Positions 16,152-25,052 of a DNA stretch of 40,223 nucleotides are shown one piece after another. The number at the start of each line of letters is the position of its first letter. The first letter of the stretch is position 1. Where the stretch lies: IMG/VR virus record IMGVR_UViG_3300031877_000338, positions 1 through 40,223 of that record; one strand, given 5' to 3'. A model generated the notes under the pieces. That model did no database searches, was not told the origin of the DNA, and saw only the letters and a list, made by a program, of their open reading frames with translations. The translations under genes and the position numbers were made by a program. The stretch comes from a virus.

Positions 16152-17483
16152 ATGGCAGCCAGTGACGCGAAGCCTTATCCAATAAAGGGACAAGCGTACC
16201 GGGTGACCTTCCCGATACTGGATAACGACGGTGATCTAGTTACTGGTGCAGCGGGTTTGGACTCTGAAATCTCGAAGGACGCGGGGACATTCTCCGACTG
16301 CACTAACGAAGCAACGGAAGTAGCCACCAATTCAGGTATGTACTACCTCGACCTGACCGCTACGGAAATGAACGCGGACACGGTGGCGATCATTGTCAAG
16401 ACGAGCACCGCCAACGCAAAGACAACACCTATCGTTCTGTATCCAGTGGAGGACAGTGATATTCGAGTCAACACTGTTCAGATAGAAAGTGCGGACGCTA
16501 CCGACCAGATAAAAACCGCCGCTGCGGGAGCGCTTGCAGACGTCCATCTGGATCACCTAGCCGTAAGGAGTGGAGCCGCTCAGGGTGGTGGGAGTAACAC
16601 AATAACTCTGGACGCTGGAGCATCGTCAGTAGATGACTTCTACAAGTGCGAGGTGATCTGCCTGGTGGGTGGCATGGGAGCTGGACAGACCGGTGGGGTT
16701 CTAAGCTACGTCGGCGCGACGAAAGTGCTCACTGTTGATAGGAACTGGGCTACCAACCCGGACGCAACTACTGTCTTTGTGATATTTTCTACCTACGCCG
16801 TTGCGGTTCAGGCGTTGTGCGAAGCCGCTCTAGCTGCCAAGCGGCTTCATGAGATATTAGCTGCCCAGCTTAGCGCGCCACCAGCTTCGGGATCTCTGGT
16901 GGATGACCTCACAGAAGACGACGCGGGCGTACAGCGGTTTAACGCGAATGCTCTAGAAGAAGCCCCCACTGGCGGCACGAACCCGAATGTCTTACTATCC
17001 ACGACCGTAGCGACTGTAGTTTCACAGACGGAACTTACTCTCGCGGCGGGGTCGAATGATGATGGCGCATACTACGATCAGGGTGTCGTCCTTTACGACG
17101 GAAGCGAGGGCGACAACCCATCAGTAAGACGCGTCAGAGTCTACACAGCGGCGACTAAGACGATAAAGATAGACAAGGCACCTGACTTCACTGTCGCAAC
17201 TGGAGATGGAGTCAAGATATTCGTCACCACGGTGCCCTTACCCGCGGGCGCTGGGGCCATAGAGTGGACGTACGCACTGACAGAAGAAGGGACAGGCAAC
17301 CCCATTGCTGATGCTGACATTTGGGTAACTTCAGACGCGGCGGGGACTGATATACTGGCTTCTGGCAGGACAGACCAGAATGGAGAGGTAGTGTTCATGT
17401 TGGATGAGGGACAAGTCTACATTTGGCGGCAAAAGACGGGCTGGAATTTTACAAACCCGGACATAGAAACAGTATCGGAGTGA
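16152..17483 (+). CDS. Neck or appendage structural protein with BppU-like start and Ig-like end
   Basis: 443 residues. Residues ~10-105 (VTFPILDNDGDLVTGAAGLD and later GMYYLDLTATEMNADTVAII) have the form of the BppU-like N-terminal virion-binding domain. A beta-rich middle with repeated Thr and Ala follows. The last ~75 residues (EEGTGNPIADADIWVTSDA and DQNGEVVFMLDEG) look like a carboxypeptidase-regulatory-like or Big-type sandwich. It is a likely receptor-binding or collar component. The N- and C-terminal halves are probably separate domains. Confidence 0.5.
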   Translation: MAASDAKPYPIKGQAYRVTFPILDNDGDLVTGAAGLDSEISKDAGTFSDCTNEATEVATNSGMYYLDLTATEMNADTVAIIVKTSTANAKTTPIVLYPVEDSDIRVNTVQIESADATDQIKTAAAGALADVHLDHLAVRSGAAQGGGSNTITLDAGASSVDDFYKCEVICLVGGMGAGQTGGVLSYVGATKVLTVDRNWATNPDATTVFVIFSTYAVAVQALCEAALAAKRLHEILAAQLSAPPASGSLVDDLTEDDAGVQRFNANALEEAPTGGTNPNVLLSTTVATVVSQTELTLAAGSNDDGAYYDQGVVLYDGSEGDNPSVRRVRVYTAATKTIKIDKAPDFTVATGDGVKIFVTTVPLPAGAGAIEWTYALTEEGTGNPIADADIWVTSDAAGTDILASGRTDQNGEVVFMLDEGQVYIWRQKTGWNFTNPDIETVSE

Positions 17484-17486
17484 GGT

Positions 17487-17678
17487 ATGGCTGGATTCAA
17501 TAAAGCGAAGTCCATCAAGGTACTGAAGGGCGCGCTAATAGCAGGCGGCGGTGTTATTGCAACCTACCTTTTGGAAGCTGCGTCGAAGATGGACTTTGGC
17601 GAATGGACACCAGTAATAGCCGGGCTGTGTGCAATATCAATCAATTTCATTCGCCAGGTGATAAGGAAGGAAGGGTGA
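17487..17678 (+). CDS. Small two-helix membrane protein, holin candidate
   Basis: 63 residues. Two hydrophobic segments (LKGALIAGGGVIATYLLEAA and WTPVIAGLCAISINFI) join through a short acidic loop, and the tail is positive (RQVIRKEG). Size and topology fit class II holins that permeabilise the inner membrane for endolysin release, but the endolysin lies 6.8 kb downstream. Start is ATG 17487 with GGAGTGAGGT upstream. Confidence 0.5.
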   Translation: MAGFNKAKSIKVLKGALIAGGGVIATYLLEAASKMDFGEWTPVIAGLCAISINFIRQVIRKEG

Positions 17679-17681
17679 AAC

Positions 17682-18320
17682 ATGGGCGCAGGAACCGGGA
17701 CTAAGGCAGGCGCGCTTACTGGTAACTACATCTCCGCTTCGGACATAGACAACTGGCCCGCGGGATATAGCGATCTGGATAAGCAGGAAGTCATCAGACA
17801 AGTGGAGGACCTGGTGGAGAAGATAACAGGCGACTTATTTTACGAAGAGGATTTTGACATATGTATGGATGGAGGTGGGAAAGATAGATTATTCCTGCCT
17901 TTCAAAGAGGATATCCTCTCAGTGACCACCATAGAGATAAGCGGGGTAGATTTGTCGTCTGACTACTGGACTTACGATAAAAGGTGCGTCCACCGCGATC
18001 CGGAGGCTGTGACGGAGCCGGAGCTCCGCTGGCTACAAAAGCAATATAGGACATCCGGACTCTTCCCTGTAGGCGAAGGAAACATACACATAGTGGGCAC
18101 TTATGGATGGTTGGTGACACCACAAGCTATTATAGATGCCTGTGTGATCCTGTGCCGCGACAACAACGACAAAACCATCTACACACACTACATAAAGGGA
18201 ATTCAACAAATAGGGGACTACCAGTATAGATATGACGGAAAAGTTCTAACAGGTGTCTGGGAGGCTGATGTGCTTCTGGAAAAGTACATCAGAAGAAGAG
18301 CATTGATGAGGGCAGTGTAG
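17682..18320 (+). CDS. Head-tail connector (adaptor) protein
   Basis: 212 residues. YISASDIDNWPAGYSDLDKQ and the helix VIRQVEDLVEKITGDLFYEE match the opening of gp6/gp15-like adaptor proteins that form a ring below the portal. A beta segment DRLFLPFKEDILSVTTIEI and GTYGWLVTPQAIIDACVILC are also typical. It is followed by a head-closure candidate, the normal order in long-tailed phages. ATG 17682 has AAGGAAGGG upstream. Confidence 0.7.
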   Translation: MGAGTGTKAGALTGNYISASDIDNWPAGYSDLDKQEVIRQVEDLVEKITGDLFYEEDFDICMDGGGKDRLFLPFKEDILSVTTIEISGVDLSSDYWTYDKRCVHRDPEAVTEPELRWLQKQYRTSGLFPVGEGNIHIVGTYGWLVTPQAIIDACVILCRDNNDKTIYTHYIKGIQQIGDYQYRYDGKVLTGVWEADVLLEKYIRRRALMRAV

Positions 18321-18323
18321 AAA

Positions 18324-18363
18324 CCAGTTATCAGACCACTGATAACTGATAACTGATAACTGT
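18324..18363. repeat. Heptad inverted-repeat tract 4 with perfect 10-bp hairpin
   Basis: CAGTTATCAG (18325-18334), loop ACCA, CTGATAACTG (18339-18348), then further ATAACTG units and a T-run leading into the next start codon. This short member shows the design of the family most clearly. It could act as a partial terminator upstream of the head-closure gene. Confidence 0.85.
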
Positions 18364-18369
18364 TTTTTT

Positions 18370-18714
18370 ATGATTAAATATCTATTCAACTCAAAATGCA
18401 CGATAAGCTACTACGCGGAGGGTGCAAGGGACGATCTGGGCCAACCTTCTCGGACGCTCACCGAGCGCGCTTCTGGAGTACCATGCAGGCTGGAGCTAAG
18501 GTCCAAGAGCCTGAGATATGAGCGGCCTGAACGCTTACGACTTATGGAGAGGCAAGGCACGGTGGAGGTTACGACACATTTTTTGTATATAACGGCTGGA
18601 CAGTTAATATTAGTGAACGATATAATCACAGATGAGGATGGTAGTACTTATACAGTAGGTCTTATCGCAAGGCGCGGAAATTCGCACAAAGAGGCGTTAT
18701 TAACTAGAGTATAG
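18370..18714 (+). CDS. Head-closure or head-tail joining protein
   Basis: 114 residues. CTISYYAEGARDDLGQPSRT followed by a beta-barrel pattern (PCRLELRSKS, TTHFLYITAGQLILVNDIIT and EDGSTYTVGLIARR) matches SPP1 gp16-like or HK97 gp7-like stoppers that seal the connector and receive the tail. The position directly after the adaptor supports this. The ATG lies right after the T-run of the heptad tract, so no good ribosome site is visible. Confidence 0.65.
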   Translation: MIKYLFNSKCTISYYAEGARDDLGQPSRTLTERASGVPCRLELRSKSLRYERPERLRLMERQGTVEVTTHFLYITAGQLILVNDIITDEDGSTYTVGLIARRGNSHKEALLTRV

Positions 18715-18717
18715 ACG

Positions 18718-19632
18718 ATGGATGCACTTATAAAAGCTGTACGAACTGTCTTAACTTCCGACCCCACTCTCACAGATTTAGTACCTGCCGATGATATAAC
18801 TTCCTCCTACAATGCTGAGTCAGCAAACTATCCATGTGTTGTCTTAAGTATAACATCGGGCGGTTCGTTCACGGAGATCCCAGGTGTGACCAGAGCGACG
18901 CTAGTTGTAGACATATACGTTAGTACAGATAAGTTGGATGCCTGGGAGATATATGACAGAATTAAGGCGCTGCTTCACAACCAGGGCAGGTCAATATCAG
19001 ACGCGTCAACCTTAGTACACATAATCTACGAGACCAGGGTGGATGATAGCCGATACGACGCAACAAGCGATGTATGGCAGATAACCGTGCGATTCGAGAT
19101 AATATTCTCAACAACTTCGGTCCTCGCGATGGCGATTGAAGATGGAGGGATATACGCACACGATACAGATGTGCAGGCAGAGGATGGAGGGAAGGTAGGC
19201 GACTTCAACGGTATCTTATCGCTTGATGTAGCTTTTCTCCGCCGTGAGAAAACAGAGAGTAAGCGGTTCACAAAGTCGCTATACTTCCACAGAGGTATCG
19301 CATTTATTGACATAGAGTCAGTGGCGTTCAGGCCCGAAACGCTGGAGCTTCTGTTTTCAGTAACTTACGATGGAAGCGACTATCTCAGGGACGATACTAC
19401 TGAGGCGACTTCGTACACTATTACGCAAGACACCACACCTTCATTCCTGCAATTTCTTTTTCAGGGCGTAAAAACGGTAGATGGGAAGAAGATTGAGATA
19501 CTCGCACTTAACGCGGCAGTGGAGTCGTTACAAATACCTTTCTCCACATCGGAGTTAAGCAGGCATAGATGTAGGTGGACGTGTTTGGGTGATGCAAGCG
19601 GAAACGTAGTTAAGGTATCGCTGGAGACATGA
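18718..19632 (+). CDS. Tail-terminator-like domain fused to tail-tube-like domain
   Basis: 304 residues. The first ~135 residues (ALIKAVRTVLTSDPTLTDLV, PCVVLSITSGGSFTE and DAWEIYDRIKALLHNQ) look like a DUF3168-type tail-completion protein. The remaining ~165 residues (SLDVAFLRREKTESKRFTKS, VAFRPETLELLFSVTYDGSD and the end ASGNVVKVSLET) resemble a tail-tube protein. These are usually two adjacent genes. There is no stop or frame change between the parts. It would be a fusion, or a long tail-terminator variant. Confidence 0.5.
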   Translation: MDALIKAVRTVLTSDPTLTDLVPADDITSSYNAESANYPCVVLSITSGGSFTEIPGVTRATLVVDIYVSTDKLDAWEIYDRIKALLHNQGRSISDASTLVHIIYETRVDDSRYDATSDVWQITVRFEIIFSTTSVLAMAIEDGGIYAHDTDVQAEDGGKVGDFNGILSLDVAFLRREKTESKRFTKSLYFHRGIAFIDIESVAFRPETLELLFSVTYDGSDYLRDDTTEATSYTITQDTTPSFLQFLFQGVKTVDGKKIEILALNAAVESLQIPFSTSELSRHRCRWTCLGDASGNVVKVSLET

Positions 19633-20153
19633 GTTCAGACTACAACAGGCAGCGGCAAGCTAAGAATGCATACTACGCGTATCAACAGGGATACACACAC
19701 GCTGTCAGGAGTTGCGCCTTTGCACCCACGAGCTGCGCGGCCTGCCGAGCCGCACATGGAGAAGTGGTAGCGATTGAGTCTGTCATGCACGGCGCGGCAG
19801 ATCACAGTAACGGGCGGTGCTCATTTACATTCATCAGGCAGGCTCAACCTGCACCTCCGGCGCCTGAGCCAACGCCGACACCAAAGCCAACGCCTCCTCC
19901 GCCGACGGTTGACGTGTGCAGAGGTATAAGGGATGAGATCGTCGCTCTCCAGCAGGACAGACAGCAGTATCAGTACCTGGCGACGCAGTTAGCAAAGATG
20001 CTGCAGGTAGCGGGGCCGGACACGCCACGAGAGACGATAATGGATTTGACAACCAGGATGTTTGACGCAATGAAAAGAGTATCTATGATAGACAACACTA
20101 TCGCCAGACTACGGGGCGAGCTTGCGATCTGCGAAGCTGGAGGACATATATGA
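19629..20153 (+). CDS. Cysteine/proline-rich protein with MuF-like zinc motif
   Basis: 174 residues. Residues ~33-66 hold a C-x2-C motif (CAAC), RAAHGEVV, and then H-SNGRCSF, a layout like the C-terminal region of Mu F-type minor head proteins. A proline-rich hinge (PAPPAPEPTPTPKPTPPPP) follows, then a coiled coil (IVALQQDRQQYQYLATQLAK). It overlaps the upstream and downstream genes by 4 nt each. Placement after the tube-like gene, where a tail chaperone or tape measure would lie, is odd. Confidence 0.45.
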   Translation: MSSDYNRQRQAKNAYYAYQQGYTHAVRSCAFAPTSCAACRAAHGEVVAIESVMHGAADHSNGRCSFTFIRQAQPAPPAPEPTPTPKPTPPPPTVDVCRGIRDEIVALQQDRQQYQYLATQLAKMLQVAGPDTPRETIMDLTTRMFDAMKRVSMIDNTIARLRGELAICEAGGHI

Positions 20154-20563
20154 GAGAGACACCAGAGATAAAACAGGTAACCTACCCTAAGCTCTCAGAG
20201 CGGTTGTATGGTGCCGCGGGAACCGAATCCGATGAGGCTTCGCTAATGCGGCGAATGGAGGAGTTAGCGGAGGGCGAGGGCTTGAGGGAGGGCATGAGGG
20301 AAAAGATACCTCTTCAAGTGAGGTCTCAGTTGGATAGTAAGGCTGAGGAGGAGCATACATTCAAAGGAGATGGCGAGAGGACGCTGGAGGGGAAGTTTCA
20401 AGTGCAGGAATTATCAGCCGATCCTGCAGATCCGCCAGAGGGTCATTGGGTGACGTGGATGTCGGATGGTGCCGGCTCTGGTGATGATGGAGATATAATG
20501 GTGAAGATAAAGGCGGGCGGTGTGGTGAAGACAACCACGCTGGTAGACTTTTCTGCCATTTAG
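20150..20563 (+). CDS. Hypothetical virion protein, 137 aa
   Basis: No family recognised. The N-terminal half is charged and helical (RMEELAEGEGLREGMREK). The C-terminal half (GHWVTWMSDGAGSGDDGDIM and VKTTTLVDFSAI) has the form of a short fibre tip or appendage domain seen at the ends of tail-fibre-like proteins. It overlaps the upstream gene (ATGA). Confidence 0.45.
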   Translation: MRETPEIKQVTYPKLSERLYGAAGTESDEASLMRRMEELAEGEGLREGMREKIPLQVRSQLDSKAEEEHTFKGDGERTLEGKFQVQELSADPADPPEGHWVTWMSDGAGSGDDGDIMVKIKAGGVVKTTTLVDFSAI

Positions 20564-20572
20564 TATGGGACG

Positions 20573-22165
20573 ATGAGCGATTTCCTACTAACACTCATAG
20601 CACCCGACCGATATGGAGTTGAGACGTTCGATAGCGACCCGGACGTATGGACAGCGACGGACGCCGCAAGAACGACTGTATCCAGAAATACCGGTGAGTC
20701 CTACCCGCGAGACTCAGTCATGAGCATACAGGGCGTATGTTGGGATTTAGGTGATGGGGTGGATTTAGGAGACGGGTACTATCTGGGTGACTCACCCATA
20801 GGGAAGGGTGAAGGTGCGTATAAGGACTTCTCCGTTGAGGAGGGCGTTATCTACAACCTATCTTGTCTTTTTAAGGTAGTGACTGGCTACCTCACGATAA
20901 GGCTCTACGATCAGACCAACGCTACAGAAATAAAGGCTCTTAATAAAGGTATATCCGATTGGTTAGCAGAGGAGATAAGTGTAGAAGTACCGTCTGGCTG
21001 CAGCACCTTAAGAGTACAGTTCTTTCAGAAGAGCGATAACCAGAGGCCCGGCCCTTTCTATATTGACAATGTTTCCCTGAACGGAAATTTACTTATCTCC
21101 GATCCTGACAGATATGAGCGGATACCAGAGCGCGTCGGATCATTTCATCAGACTTTATCAGGTGGGAGGGTATATGACTATCGCTGCATCCACTATAGAC
21201 TGCACCTGGGTTGGGACTCATGCAGCAAGGATCAGTATGAGAACCTGAGAGAAGCATACTACTCAAGTGAACTGCTATACTTTGACGATGGCGCGGTGCC
21301 ACCGATGACTGAAGAGGAAACCATATACGATAACCCGACTTTCAACTACGTGGGAATAACCCTCCCATCCAGCACACACAAGGCGTACTATGATAGCTCA
21401 ACTTCACTGCCAGGCGGGAAGAATGATTTCGAAAGTAACGAATTCTCGACGGCAGATTACCAGGCCATAGATGAGGATGATGATAACTACAAAGAAACGT
21501 CAAACCCCACAGCGGATAACTATCTATACCACAAGTTCCTCCTTTTGAGTTCATTAGACAGCGCCGATGTTCAAAGAATCAGGATAAAAGTCGTTATGTC
21601 AGGTAACGATTCTTCACCGCAGGATATTGATGGAGGAGTCCTCTATGCTTGGAACGGAACCAACTGGGTCGAGCTTGCAAGAGTAACAAGTTCAGCAAAA
21701 TCAGAGATGACCTACAGTGTGTTGGACCACGAGTACGCAAGCCAACTTATAGACACATCAGATAACTACATAAGGCTACTTTTGCGTTCAAGAAACAGGC
21801 GAAACGGTTCGAGTGGTCTGAACTTAAGGACATATTATGTAGAGTGTGAGTTAAACGAGGGTCTAAACCTGGAGGTGGAGCTGTCCCATAAGGCCATCCT
21901 AGATGGGGATGGAGATATGATCTGGGTAAAAAACATCACACAGGGGACAACTCTCACCCTTAACACAGACTACACGATTTCAGATGACAGGCGGTCAGTG
22001 ATGGTAACAGGACAGAATCAGGGCGATCTGATACAGGTCAGATATAATCGTCATTTTGAGGTGTCCTTCTCAAGTATCCCGGAAGAATGGTTGCCTGGTG
22101 GCTCTCCTGGAGAGAAAGAGCGAAGAGTAGAAGTGACCCTACAGACGTTATCTGAAAGCAAGTGA
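20573..22165 (+). CDS. Tail or baseplate structural protein, 530 aa
   Basis: It begins with a carbohydrate-binding-like beta region (residues ~100-175: SVEEGVIYNLSCLFKV, FYIDNVSLNG), a common sandwich in phage adhesins. A middle strand-rich part (NDFESNEFSTADYQAIDEDD) and a closing region (LNTDYTISDDRRSVMVTGQN) follow, then an acidic end. Distal tail proteins of siphoviruses are often of this size. It probably forms the tail tip together with the next gene. No enzymatic motif is seen. Confidence 0.5.
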   Translation: MSDFLLTLIAPDRYGVETFDSDPDVWTATDAARTTVSRNTGESYPRDSVMSIQGVCWDLGDGVDLGDGYYLGDSPIGKGEGAYKDFSVEEGVIYNLSCLFKVVTGYLTIRLYDQTNATEIKALNKGISDWLAEEISVEVPSGCSTLRVQFFQKSDNQRPGPFYIDNVSLNGNLLISDPDRYERIPERVGSFHQTLSGGRVYDYRCIHYRLHLGWDSCSKDQYENLREAYYSSELLYFDDGAVPPMTEEETIYDNPTFNYVGITLPSSTHKAYYDSSTSLPGGKNDFESNEFSTADYQAIDEDDDNYKETSNPTADNYLYHKFLLLSSLDSADVQRIRIKVVMSGNDSSPQDIDGGVLYAWNGTNWVELARVTSSAKSEMTYSVLDHEYASQLIDTSDNYIRLLLRSRNRRNGSSGLNLRTYYVECELNEGLNLEVELSHKAILDGDGDMIWVKNITQGTTLTLNTDYTISDDRRSVMVTGQNQGDLIQVRYNRHFEVSFSSIPEEWLPGGSPGEKERRVEVTLQTLSESK

Positions 22166-23667
22166 GCGACATGCAGTTCGGAGATTTAACAAATACGGAG
22201 ATAGAAGAGCTCAAGTTGGCTTGCGCTGGCAAGATGCGGCAGCCAAGTTTCGCGGTCTGGATAGAGGGCCTTGGAGGTGTGTCGGACTACGTAGTGAGCA
22301 TAGACAGTGAAGTGGCATTGGAATCAGCAAAGGGAAGGGGTAAGATAAACATAGGTTCAGCGACGGTGGAGTTAGAAAATGTGGGGGGCTACTTTTACTA
22401 TGATGGTGAGAGCCGTATAAACAGAAATGAGAAGATACAAGTCTGGTGCGGGTTTTCAGGGTTGAATATCCCCATATTTGCGGGGGTCGTGTACTCAGTG
22501 AAACCGCGGGGGGATACAGGAGTGGTAGACTTAGCCTGCAAAGACTACATGGGTGTACTGAGCGAGATGTGGTTGAGCGGAAGTCAGGACCCGAATAATA
22601 CTATTAAGCTCCTTTGTGGAATGATATGCGAAGATGCTTCTCTCCTTGAGCCTGATATAGAGTCAACGGATGAAACAACAGCACCTCTAACCGATCCGAC
22701 ATTTGATGAGAGAACCTACCTTAGAGCGTTAGAAGAGATATGCTCAAGCATATTCTACGCAGGGTACTTTAATGAAGAGGGTGTATTGATGCTCCGCGAA
22801 CGTGAGCACTCCAATCAGGTAGATTTCGTATTCAAAGACAGAAATACGTCCGACTGCTTTGCCCTCGAGGACACAGAAATAATCAACGACCTAACAATAG
22901 AATACAGGGAGAATTTCTATACCAAGAGTACAGACCAGACAAGTATAGACACATATAGGAGCCGGATGCGGGTAGATCGGAATCTTTTAACAAACGAAAG
23001 TCTGGTATCCTCAAAGTACATTGGCTCCACAACTGAGGAGCTAGATTATGACCTGGAGGGCTTCAAGTTTCAGGCTGGTGAGGATTCCGGGGTTATTGAC
23101 TGCCTGCACATAAAGATGAAGCAGGACGGCGCGCATGGATACATATACGCCAAAATCTACAGCGATAGTGGAGGGAATCCCAATACCCTTCTTGGCACAA
23201 GCCAGCAAAAAGCAAGCGCAAACCTATCGGAGAGCTTCGCCTGGGAAATATTCTACTTTGTGGCGCCGGTGGATATAACTCCATCAGGTTATTACTGGAT
23301 AATAATTGACATCACTAGCGTGGATACAGGATCGGTTTACGTTCAGATAAGCGCGGCTGTTGCGACAGCAAAGCATACGCATTATGATAGCGGATGGGTG
23401 GCAGAGGACAACAAACAGGTGCTACATGAAATCCGTGGAAGCGTGCCTGGGCAGAGGACAGCGGGGGATGTAGTAAGGTTCTACAAAGAGCCTCATGAGC
23501 GGATCAGGATAATAGCTCCAGCCGTACCGCAGTTACAGCTTATGGATGAGGTTCTGGTGGACGTTCGGCTGAGAGGCATAAAAGGGCGGTACATCATAGA
23601 AGGCAGGCGTCATATGATGAAGCCTGACTCATACACAACTATAGACACGTTGAGGAAGGTGAGGTAA
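22162..23667 (+). CDS. Tail hub / Tal-like baseplate protein
   Basis: 501 residues. The N-terminal part has hub-like beta barrels (IGSATVELENVGGYFYYDGE and IPIFAGVVYSVKPRGDTG, then LACKDYMGVLSEM), as in siphovirus tail-hub proteins. An inserted sandwich (residues ~290-420, with IKMKQDGAHGYIYAKIYSD) looks like a carbohydrate-binding domain. The C-terminal part resumes the hub (DEVLVDVRLRGIKGRYIIEG). Start is GTG 22162 overlapping the upstream stop; ATG 22171 is an alternative. Confidence 0.6.
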   Translation: MSDMQFGDLTNTEIEELKLACAGKMRQPSFAVWIEGLGGVSDYVVSIDSEVALESAKGRGKINIGSATVELENVGGYFYYDGESRINRNEKIQVWCGFSGLNIPIFAGVVYSVKPRGDTGVVDLACKDYMGVLSEMWLSGSQDPNNTIKLLCGMICEDASLLEPDIESTDETTAPLTDPTFDERTYLRALEEICSSIFYAGYFNEEGVLMLREREHSNQVDFVFKDRNTSDCFALEDTEIINDLTIEYRENFYTKSTDQTSIDTYRSRMRVDRNLLTNESLVSSKYIGSTTEELDYDLEGFKFQAGEDSGVIDCLHIKMKQDGAHGYIYAKIYSDSGGNPNTLLGTSQQKASANLSESFAWEIFYFVAPVDITPSGYYWIIIDITSVDTGSVYVQISAAVATAKHTHYDSGWVAEDNKQVLHEIRGSVPGQRTAGDVVRFYKEPHERIRIIAPAVPQLQLMDEVLVDVRLRGIKGRYIIEGRRHMMKPDSYTTIDTLRKVR

Positions 23668-23670
23668 GAG

Positions 23671-24495
23671 ATGGGAACGTACCCGGCCAATCCGGCTTTA
23701 CCACAGGGTGATGCTGACACACTTGTAAACCCCACTAATTGGAATACACTGGTGGATAATATAAACGCCATAGGCGCTGACCTTGTAGACGGACGAGGCG
23801 ATGGGCAAGCGTTTCCGGGGACGGATCATACAGCAAATCAGTCTACAGACATAGACGACGCTCTACAAGCAATAAGGCACATGCTGGTTCATCTTCTGGG
23901 GGAAACAAACTGGTACGATGCGCCTGCTGGCAGTCTGAAAGTGCACGACCATTCGTCAGGGAAGGGCGGCGCGGTCCCGTGGAGTAGCATAGCAGCGAAC
24001 GTGAGGTTTAGAGAGATCCATCCGCACTATCCAGGTGAGATGGAGACTTTATCACTTCGCGGAGCGGCAGCAAGTGGACAGAACACAGGGACGAGAAGTC
24101 AGGGGATTGATGTAGTATCATACGTTGAGCGGCACTACCATCAATTTGAATCCTCAGAGACAGGCCTGCAAGACGTATATGTGGCGGTTAGATTCACGCT
24201 ACCGGAGGATTTTACGGCTTGGGCTACATCCAACGCCATTCAGATTGAGTATAGGACGGAAAGCGGGACGTCCGTTAACTGCCATGTGGATTCCTACATA
24301 TACAAGTCAGGTGCCGCTTCGCTTGTCGCCAGCAGCGAAAACAATGCCAACACAAGTTGGTCAACTATTGTTATAGATGATTCTGTTTTGGGTTCTTGGT
24401 CGGCTGGTGATATTATGGAGATCTACCTGAAGCTGGAGACCAGAACCGATTATTATGCACGCGTTGGGAAGATACGGTTTAATTATACAAGTTAG
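23671..24495 (+). CDS. Tail fibre or appendage protein
   Basis: 274 residues. DALQAIRHMLVHLLGETNWY and VHDHSSGKGGAVPWSSI resemble the HDHSSG-type segment often found in fibre shafts. The rest is beta-rich with a jelly-roll-like end (SLVASSENNANTSWSTIVID and IYLKLETRTDYYARVGKIRF). A likely host-binding protein, directly upstream of the endolysin. Confidence 0.6.
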   Translation: MGTYPANPALPQGDADTLVNPTNWNTLVDNINAIGADLVDGRGDGQAFPGTDHTANQSTDIDDALQAIRHMLVHLLGETNWYDAPAGSLKVHDHSSGKGGAVPWSSIAANVRFREIHPHYPGEMETLSLRGAAASGQNTGTRSQGIDVVSYVERHYHQFESSETGLQDVYVAVRFTLPEDFTAWATSNAIQIEYRTESGTSVNCHVDSYIYKSGAASLVASSENNANTSWSTIVIDDSVLGSWSAGDIMEIYLKLETRTDYYARVGKIRFNYTS

Positions 24496-24506
24496 GAAAA
24501 AAAGGT

Positions 24507-24911
24507 ATGGATTGGCCTGGAGTGGTTAACTTCACAAGGCAGGAGGTGGCGTGTAGGCATTGTGGGCGGGGGAGTATGGCAGCCTCCACCATGCAAAAAT
24601 TTCAGCGAGCCAGGGACTACTTAAATAAACCTGTTTACGGTTCGTCATGGTGTAGATGTATCGAGTGGAATAGACAGTCGGGCGGCGTGTCCGATAGCGC
24701 GCATGTATTCACAGAAAACAGGCAAGCTCACGCCGGAGACGTGACACTAACACCGCCACCGCAGCGCCGCCCTATGACTGGAAATGAGCGGTACTTACTT
24801 CTTAAAGCACTTCTGGAGGCCGGTTTTGACCGGATCGGAATCCATCCGATGTATCTACATGCAGACGATGATCCCGACAAACCAGCGGACGTGATCTGGT
24901 TATACACTTAG
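24507..24911 (+). CDS. Endolysin, peptidase M15-like (VanY/Ply type)
   Basis: 134 residues. This zinc peptidase family cleaves peptidoglycan stem peptides. SDSAHVF gives the first ligand of the SxHxxGxAxD motif, AHAGDV the aspartate, and IHPMYLHAD the distal His region; the spacing between His and Asp is a little longer than usual. An N-terminal CRHCG and a CRC motif may bind zinc or form a clip. There is no signal peptide, so a holin would be needed for release. It is the last plus-strand gene before the convergent early region. Confidence 0.7.
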   Translation: MDWPGVVNFTRQEVACRHCGRGSMAASTMQKFQRARDYLNKPVYGSSWCRCIEWNRQSGGVSDSAHVFTENRQAHAGDVTLTPPPQRRPMTGNERYLLLKALLEAGFDRIGIHPMYLHADDDPDKPADVIWLYT

Positions 24912-24928
24912 TTGCTTTACGTGGTAAC

Positions 24929-24961
24929 AAAAAAAAAGAGAAAAATTGCCATGAAAGGCAA
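24929..24961 (-). terminator. Minus-strand intrinsic terminator ending the early operon
   Basis: On the minus strand TTGCC (24961-24957), loop TTTCAT and GGCAA (24950-24946) are followed by T5 and further T-rich sequence. It lies in the 141-bp convergent gap between endolysin and radical-SAM gene. A near copy (AAAAATTGCCAT then GGCAAC) occurs at 33907-33928. Confidence 0.7.
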
Positions 24962-25052
24962 CGGGAAACTACCTGCCTGAAAAAATCCTTCCGTAATTGC
25001 CCTGTATTGAAAGAAAATAGCTTTAAGGTAAAAGGGGATCAAAAGCGAATTT

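Noticed and set aside
11736-18363. Heptad tracts as CRISPR arrays
   Set aside because: Units are 7 bp, degenerate and without unique spacers of constant length; no cas genes are present.
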